DNA of 64,000 bases from Uloborus plumipes (taxonomy: Eukaryota > Arthropoda > Arachnida > Araneae > Uloboridae): assembly GCA_038373865.1 (NCBI GenBank), contig JAXGGA010005557.1, forward strand, positions 1 through 64,000, read 5' to 3'. Under the pieces are notes generated by a model. The model had not been told where the DNA came from. It saw only the letters and a program-made list of their open reading frames with translations, and searched no databases. Shown piece after piece: positions 57,187 to 64,000 of this stretch. A program made the position numbers and the translations under genes. How positions within the stretch are numbered: the stretch's first letter is position 1; each line of letters starts with the position of its first letter.

Positions 57187-57858
57187 CTGGTATTTATCAA
57201 ATCTTACCAAAAGATAATAGTTTTGAAGCAAAATTTTGTTCTGGACGATCAAAGAAAACAACTAAGCTGCAAGACAGAGAGATTTTGAAATTAGTTTCGA
57301 CCCAAAATTATTGTTATTTTTAGTGATGAAAAAAAGTTCAATTTAGATGGCCCGGATGGTTGGGCAACATTGCTGTCACGATATTCGCAAGGATCCCTGC
57401 ACTTTTTCAGCAGGCAACAAGGAGGACGTTCACTCATGGTGTGGGGAGCATTTTCTTTCAATGGAACAACCGATATTGCTTTTTTGAAAGGTTGTCAATG
57501 CTCCGAAGACTATCAGAGAACTCTTAATGTACATATATTGCCATTTGGAAAGTTGATAGGTGGGGACGAATGGTTATTCCAGCAAGACAATTGCTCCATT
57601 CACACGTCTAATTCAACAATGCAATGGTTTAGACAAAACCAAGTAACTGTTATAGAATGGCCAGCCCTGAGTCCTGACCTAATCCCAATAGAAAATCTCT
57701 GAGGAATGCTTGGAAGACAGTTTACAACAGTTCAAGACCTTAGGCTGAAAATTGTACGTAGTTGATTTTCATTAAAGCCAGAAGTTCTTCAAAGTCTTGT
57801 TTTAAGTATGCCTGATAGCGTTTTTGAAGTTATTAGAAAAAACGGCTTAAAAATTTGA
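57187..57858 (+). pseudogene. Tc1-like transposase relic (DD34E family)
   Basis: Remains of a Tc1 transposase. Before 57290 only poorly preserved N-terminal DNA-binding sequence is readable. From about 57316 the catalytic domain is clear: [15 protein letters not shown] (first Asp), [25 protein letters not shown] (second Asp) and [10 protein letters not shown] (Glu). The codon after IENL is TGA (57700-57702), where the family has Trp; a second TGA at 57763 also seems to replace Trp, after which the frame runs on to 57858. Much of the region between DNA-binding and catalytic parts is missing. Inactive. Confidence 0.88.
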
Positions 57859-58074
57859 ATGTTAAAATTAGTATAATGAGCTTTCAATTAATTTTTGGGA
57901 CAGTAAAATTTGAGTTTTAATTGTTATCACAAAATCTCTGATTGTGTAATTAAATTCACAAAAAGTAGTATTGATATTGTTCATGATTCTAAATTGTGTT
58001 GAAATCGTTGTTTCTTTTTTTTGCTTGTAAAACTTGGAAACCTTGTTGTCTCTAAACTTTTGGGACGCACTGTA

Positions 58075-59009
58075 CGAAATTAATTATTTTATTTTTTAAA
58101 ATCCTTAATTACGAATTTGGGACCCCCAAAGATTGGTGCCGATACCTTACTCTGGCCTTTACCGGAAACCTTAAACCTTTTCCACTTTTCTTGTTTCAAT
58201 TTTCAAATTAAAACTTAAGTCAGAATCAAAAGTACTCATATTTATAAAATGCTATCACAAACACTTAGGTGTAGCTACGTTTTTCTAATGCTGCAAGATA
58301 AGGATTTCTAATTGTCTGAGAACACTGTTGCCAAACAGAAAAAACAAAATATAAAAATGAATTGCCTTATTAATGAAACGCTGAATATTTACTCGCCACG
58401 CATTATTATTCTGAATAGCAAGCATTGAAAAGAATCGGTCAAGCGTAGAGCGTTTGTTTCTTTTATACCACCTGCTGTGGTCATATTGCAAAATAATATA
58501 TTAGATTTTGTGGTTTGGCAACAGTTACTCCCTTCCACCAGTATGTTTGCGAACTAAGAACAGGACAAAAGATGTTTTTAAACTCTTCAGACAATTCTGG
58601 TGTATATTAATCTTAAATGACAAGCGTCATGTTTGTACATCGGACAATAGCAGTACTTGTGTTATTCAGTGAGAATTTAGTTACAGTGTTCAGAATGCTT
58701 CGTTACACGTGGAATATCTAAGCTGCAAGTGGTAGTTCCTTTGTTTCGTTTAGAATGTATGAATGAGCGGGACTTGCAAATTGATTTGAGCACAAATAGG
58801 TTTTATTTTGAACTAGAAAAAATCGAACTGTTCAAAAGGAGAAGGACGTGGACATACTTCTGTCCGTGGACACTGGAAATGTCAATTTTGTCAAATAGTC
58901 TATGGAGATACTCCCTTTTCTCATTATTATTTTTATTTTTTTCATTTTACTAAAAATTTTTACGTTTCTCGCTGGTGTCGGTTTTTAGAAATGTTACTAA
59001 AAACACTTA
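58075..59009. other. Non-coding stretch, no recognised feature
   Basis: Unique sequence with small frames on both strands but no recognised family. Confidence 0.5.
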
Positions 59010-59011
59010 TA

Positions 59012-59394
59012 CAGTATTCTCCTGATTATATATTGCATTTGGTGGTGACACGGGTATCATGGAGAACCCGCAAAAAGACTAAAAATGAAGGGTAACTAAA
59101 ATAAAAATTTATTCTTTCTCAAACATTTGACGGCATTGATACATAAAACTACGTACAATCATTGAAAATATATACAGTACAGTAGAAGTGTTTTGTGTTT
59201 TAATGCACAATAGAACTTTTATGTCAGTGAAGAACAATTGTACGTACGATGAAACACTCTCAATAAATGAAACAAAAACAATAAACTTCAAATTTACAAA
59301 TTTCATTGGTTTTTGCTGCTTACTATGAAATTACATTTTCATGAAAATTGGTTGAGCCGCGAAATATCTGCTCGAGGGAGCCGGGAGTTTACTG
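59012..59394. mobile_element. Degenerate Tigger-type MITE
   Basis: 383 bp between CAGTATTCTCCTG and CGGGAGTTTACTG (reverse CAGTAAACTCCCG), TA on both sides (59010-59011, 59395-59396). Termini match each other only partly, so the boundary call is less secure. Confidence 0.5.
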
Positions 59395-59396
59395 TA

Positions 59397-60355
59397 CTGA
59401 AGTAATAGGGAAGTGTCAACCTATTAAATATTCTTACTTTGACTACCAGAGAGATTTACAAAACACAAAAATTCCCCATCGCCGAATTTTAAAACACAAT
59501 GCTTGATTTCTTATGAATTTTTAAAAAGCGCAATCGCAAAGAAAAGCGCGCCTTGAGAAACGAAACCAGTGACGTCCGATGGCTGTAATTACAGCCTTTC
59601 GTTTGCGAAAATTGTATTGCAGCAATTCTATCTTTTCATTGTGGAGTTTTTTTCCCCTTCCGTTATCAATTAGTTTAAATCGATTAATTCATTATGAAAA
59701 TAGGATTGTCAAAGGCCAATGGACACGGCTGTCAACGATGATGGTTTTAAACTTTAAGCATTCACATTTTTATAAAAGGCATTATTTGGTGACTTTTACC
59801 TATTACGGCAGTCCATGATCAGCAGCTTTGTGAATGCGAGGAAAAATCTGTTTTGACTCTTGTCGCTGCGGAAAGCTCCTCGCTATATTGGCGCTCACTG
59901 TCGAAGAGCCAAAAATCCAACCAGTCATATCAACATCGCTTGAATTTTAAAAATTGTAAAAAAAAAAAAAAAAAAATGTAGTATTGCAAAAATTTTTTCA
60001 CCGATGATGTTCATGTATCTTATTCTATCATATAAAACCATAATTAAAAAATCGAATACTTCCTCATTGGTTATGATGCTAAATAACATCAGCTGCAAAG
60101 ACTTCTGAAATGTTTTTCAATAGTTTTTCTTCCTTAACCCAAAAATGCAAAGAAAGTATAAATATGCTGAAGCAATGTTTTGGATCCATGTTATTCGGCC
60201 TTACTATATTTGTTTCGTTTTTTCTTTTCTTCGCACCGTTCCACATTTACGTGCCAAAGATGGGAATGGGAATTCACTTAAATGGGTGACAAGAAATATT
60301 ACCATCGTCTGTAACTGTATAAATTAATAGGGTTAGGCAACCCTTCTGCATTCCT
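59397..60355. other. Non-coding stretch, no recognised feature
   Basis: Unique AT-rich DNA with an A-run at 59960-59978. Small frames at 59579-59818 and 60145-60327 are not family-like. Confidence 0.5.
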
Positions 60356-60359
60356 CAAC

Positions 60360-60620
60360 CCTATTTGCAAGCAGCAGACGATTAACCGGAAGCTATTAGC
60401 GAGCCCTCACGTGACCACGATGCTCCAAAAAGCTTCGCGCGCAAAAAACGTAAATAAAGAGTTCGGGGGCACAAAAAAGAATCCCGAACCTCCCGAGGCC
60501 AGGCGATCGTGACACTGAAATCGAACATCAACAGACGATTTTCTTGGAATGTAGGTCGACCGCACATCGCGCAAATGAGGCATGTTGCGATTGATGCTAT
60601 CCCTACTTGAGTGTAAAGAG
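60360..60620. promoter_or_regulatory. CpG-richer unique block with E-box
   Basis: GAGCCCTCACGTGACCACG (E-box CACGTG, about 60409), AAGCTTCGCGCGC and CTCCCGAGGCCAGGCG stand out from AT-rich flanks. Overlapping minus-strand frames exist without recognised content. Promoter or enhancer possible; also possibly an unrecognised exon. Confidence 0.25.
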
Positions 60621-63364
60621 AACGTTTTATAGCTGGGATTAAAAGGTTTATAGGTGGACAAACGGAGCATTAAGTGGCTCACAGCAGTCCCGATGTTTCT
60701 GAATGCATCTTCTTTACTTTTTATGTAGAAGCAAATTGTCTGGTAACTTATTCTTTGGAGGCTACTTTGACTGCTGTAAGAGGATTATAAGAGGCATTTG
60801 TTCTTTTGCCATTTATCAGTGTAATCCGGCTCATCTTTGCTAGTGATCTCTTGTTTTCTAAAGGAGGATACTGGATGGGAATGAAAGATAAGCTCTTGTT
60901 TAAAATTCAAAACAGTCCAGGTTCATGCTTCTTCATCGTTTAGTTTGGATCATTAAGCGAAAACGCTTTTTGCTAATCCAAGGTGAATGCTGTAAATGTA
61001 GAGAAGGAAAAAAACAGTAGCAGATAACAAGGTTTTGGGTTTAATCCAGTAACCCTAACCTCAGAAAGGAAACTTAAAATAACAAATTAAGCTCTGCCAA
61101 TAACGCATAAAATATAATACATACACATGTCGTATGTGTGTCAGTCTCGTAGTGATCGCGATTATGTAATTGTAATCAACAGTAATCGATTACATTTTTG
61201 CGATTGTAATCATAATTTTAATTTAAATACTTATAATAAAAACATTAAAACTTCACGTAATAAAAATTGTGATGAGCCACTTTATAATCTTAATTTCGCC
61301 CTATAATCAAGGTTATAGTTCGAAAAAAAATTGTTCAAGTACCCAAAATTGAAGTTGTAAGAATTAAAGAACCTTATTTATTTATTCTGAGTCCCACTTT
61401 GACTCTCTTCGTCTCCACCTTTACCCTGATTTTTATTCATTTATTTATTTTTTTTTTGTTATAGGATGTCATAACAACAACACGTAGTGGGGCAAGACGC
61501 CAAAATCTCTTCTAGATGTTGACGACAAAATAAGCCGCTCTTAATTTGATGAGATTGTCTGCTAGGGGTAAGTTGTCTGCTTAAGTACTGTTGCGGACTT
61601 CTATCATAATAATCTGAGGCCCTCAGTTTTTCAGAAATGGGACCTATTTCATTTTAGTGATGAAAAAATCAAAAACTTTCGCTGTCTTTCAAATTGAAAT
61701 AAGTAACAGATGGAGTAAAAGTGATATAGTTTTTTTTTTTTTCTGCAAAATTAAAAAAAAAAAATCTTTGAAGCACAAAATCTGTGGAAGCTGAAATCAT
61801 CGAACATTTGCATCTCCACCCATCGCCATTTGCTTTGAAAGGCCAGCTGCAATTTCGCATTACTTACTTTTCACTTCACTTCAATTTTCACCATCCTTAA
61901 CCAACAAATAAAAATAAATTTAACCATTTTCCGGTAGTTCGGGAGAAGTAATGCCAGCTTAGAAGCAAAAATTATTTCGCTTGCTTTCAAAGAATAGTTA
62001 TTTAGCGAAGGACATTGAATTTAAGGCCTGGTAATGTGCAATTCTGATTACAGTGGACGCTCGCTCACCCGGAAATACTTGAAATTCATTGCTGAATCTT
62101 GCTGAGTGAGGGTTTTTGCTTACCTGCACCGCACCTGGATCTTCAATGACTCTATTCCACCTCTTCATTAAATGGAAGAATGAAAGACTATTCTTGGCAG
62201 AAGAAGAAGAAAGCGAAATGCTTCCTTAGTGGCAAATGGTTTTAAGAAATTGCAGCCTTCGCGCTTGCAGGATGTCTGTTATTTCTGTATCAAACAGCCC
62301 AAATCATAGGTTATGTTGGGTTGGTGCTAGAAAAAATTTCCGGAATAGAGGTTGGTCTTTCATTTGAAGAGATCTTCCGTTCGCCCTATCATTATCTTTT
62401 TGCTGTTTGGATGAAAAGACAACGTTTTTTGTTTGAGAAGGAGAAGCGCTTATTTAAGCAAATCATCTGGGGGTGGATGAAACTTAATGAAATTAGATAT
62501 TTGCTTATATGAAACTTCATATCCAATTTGTGCTTTTAGAAATATTTTTTCACACAAAAATATCGGTTTTTTTTTAATGATGAGTAGGTGAATACTTTGT
62601 GAAACATTTTTTGAAAAAAGAAAAGGTATTTTTGTATAGATAAGTATAAGTTATAGTGCGATTTGTATTGCTTAAAGAAAACGTCACAACATTTAAAAAC
62701 TTAAAATACTACTCTAATCATAGATTTTGAAAATTCTTTTTTTTTTTTTATTGTTCTCTCCATCGCCATTTGCTAATCCAGTAAATTTAATTGCAATGAA
62801 AACATGAACAAATATGTATATCCACAAGATTCGACTGTTTACTCTAATAGTTAAAACAAAAGAAAGGATTAAAATCTGGATCATTTTTTTGCTTCCACTT
62901 GGTGACTTTTTACATTAGTGAATTTTATAAAATAAAAATTTAAATGGGGCTTTTTTTTCTTGGATCAAGCGTACAGTTTATATTACATTATCTGTATTTT
63001 GTTTTCAAACATGGAATGCTGTGCATTTCTGTTATCCTTTAAAGCTATTTTACTACATACTTGGTCAGTTCTCGTTTAATTTGAAGTTGTAGATGCAGAG
63101 AAAGGGGTGGAGGGAGGGAGAGTTAAAATCGCTAATACCTGAACAGAATTAAAGAGGCAAAAATTTTAAACATCAAGTGTGTCCATAAAGGAGGTTAACG
63201 GAGAAATTATGGAGCTGATTGTGATGCATTGAAATTTTTTGGAGATTGCCTTAAATACTTTGGAGGCGGTCTCGTTCTGGAGGGAAGTTCCCCATAACGT
63301 TCCATAGCACCACGCATGTCTCTCGGAGGCAAATATACCTGTCAGTAAAAAATACATTCGTAAC
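60621..63364. other. Mostly unique DNA without a recognised gene
   Basis: 61145-61215 carries a short cluster of AGTAATCGATTACA-like palindromes, a word common in transposon ends. CAGTGGACGCTCGCTCACCC at 62053 resembles a Tigger terminus without a visible partner. Frames such as 62321-62512 are unrecognised. Confidence 0.4.
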
Positions 63365-63730
63365 CAGGGCCTGATTATGGCCCAGACCAACTAGGCCTGA
63401 GACTGGGGCCCCATTTTAATAAGTGACTCCTCATTTTCTAAAAACTAATGCACAGCATTAAAGAATTATGTATTTTTAAGCGAAAATAATAACTGATAAT
63501 TGAAAAAAAAAAAAACTTTTTTGATACTTAATTAGTATTTTTCTTATTTAGTTCATTTTATGCAAGCAAAAATGCTTTCTTTCTTGAGAATTAGGAACAA
63601 AACTCTCAAGCTAAAATGGGTACAAAAAAAAAAAAAAAAGCAGCATCAGTGCTAGAGGTAGAGCGTAGAGGGGGTGGGGCCTCCAAAACATTGTTGTGCT
63701 TGGGCCTCACTTTTAGTTAGTCGGGCCCTG
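63365..63730. mobile_element. hAT-type MITE with CAGGGCCTGA ends
   Basis: 366 bp, CAGGGCCTGATTATGG to GTCGGGCCCTG, same terminus as the element at 12262-12452. Flanks share GTAAC (TTCGTAAC / CGTGTAAC), an imperfect 8-bp duplication. Confidence 0.62.
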
Positions 63731-63920
63731 CGTGTAACGGAAAACATAAAATCACTATCAAGTCCTATAGTTTCTCGCGTTAGTTGTTTTGATATATCTC
63801 TCCCCGATAAGTTCCTCCAAGGGAAAGTTGAATCCCCACACCCATTTCCTCCACCAATTCCTCATTAACCCTTGGTTCGCAATCGGGCAACCTCCACCGA
63901 ATCTGCATTGTTGTTTCCAG

Positions 63921-64000
63921 GGTCTTCCTGTTGAGCCCAGACAACGCCCACCCATTGCAAAGACGCTGGCCTTCCCAAAGAAGAGCGACCTGCGCTGACC
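63921..64000 (+). CDS. Possible exon start, cut by window end
   Basis: A pyrimidine-rich acceptor (TTGTTGTTTCCAG, 63908-63920) is followed by abruptly GC-richer sequence. Only one of the three frames (entered one base after the AG) stays open to the end of the window. The peptide is too short to identify. No upstream exon was found, so this may be coincidence. Confidence 0.22.

Larger units (their letters stand above)
55888..58072 (+). mobile_element. Tc1-type transposon, dead, split by an LTR-like insert
   Basis: Ends CAGTGCGACCCAAAAGTTTA and TAAACTTTTGGGACGCACTG, TA on both sides (55886-55887, 58073-58074). 2,185 bp including an 865-bp insertion at 56293-57157; without insert and flank duplication about 1.3 kb, a usual Tc1 size. 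Contains a degenerate DD34E transposase. Confidence 0.88.

Noticed and set aside
1..64000. CRISPR arrays or bacterial operons
   Set aside because: Tandem repeats here lack unique spacers of constant length, and no prokaryotic gene structure is present.

Overview
The window looks like AT-rich, gene-poor nuclear DNA from an arthropod. A chelicerate, and within that a spider, is my best guess. The grounds are P-element (THAP9-type), mariner, Tc1, Tigger and hAT relics, tRNA-derived SINEs, an arthropod-style TCAGT initiator motif, and no bacterial operon structure or Shine-Dalgarno signals. The species call is inference; no host gene here identifies it.

Layout. 1-1.9 kb: a 17-bp minisatellite array and two tRNA-derived SINE segments. 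1.9-10.75 kb: a dense nest of transposons. Two inverted copies of a TIR element carry ~147-bp tandem repeats; there is a TA-flanked MITE, a second inverted minisatellite array abutting a frameshifted P-type transposase relic, and a long-armed inverted-repeat element that is itself interrupted by two later insertions. 10.75-18.1 kb: three hAT-type MITEs, a SINE split by one of them, and a mariner relic sitting inside a MITE with an intact TA duplication. 19.0-22.45 kb: the only convincing host-type gene, a 1,139-codon intronless ORF for a single-pass membrane protein with a signal peptide and internal duplications, followed by a poly(A) signal. I do not recognise its family.

22.5-48 kb: mostly non-coding, with a tandem duplication whose second unit gives the empty site of a transposon, a 1.56-kb palindromic TA element, hAT and Tigger relics, several foldback elements, and four short blocks that look like promoters (CRE/TGACGT, CCAAT, E-box, TCAGT motifs) without a visible gene. 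48.2-49.2 kb: a hAT element packed with ATCGATGTTTT motifs, inserted exactly at the edge of a MITE. 50-55.9 kb: mostly unique AT-rich DNA, possibly intronic or intergenic. 55.9-58.1 kb: a Tc1-type transposon with conserved tryptophans turned into stops, split by an LTR-like insertion. 58-64 kb: unique DNA with Tigger and hAT MITEs; a GC-richer segment behind a good splice acceptor at the very end may be the start of an exon running out of the window.

The genes do not form a pathway. The main story is transposon stratigraphy (five directly demonstrable nestings) plus one orphan transmembrane protein. Boundaries of TIR elements were read by eye from terminal inverted repeats and target-site duplications (TSDs); homology calls for transposases rest on remembered family motifs, not on a search.
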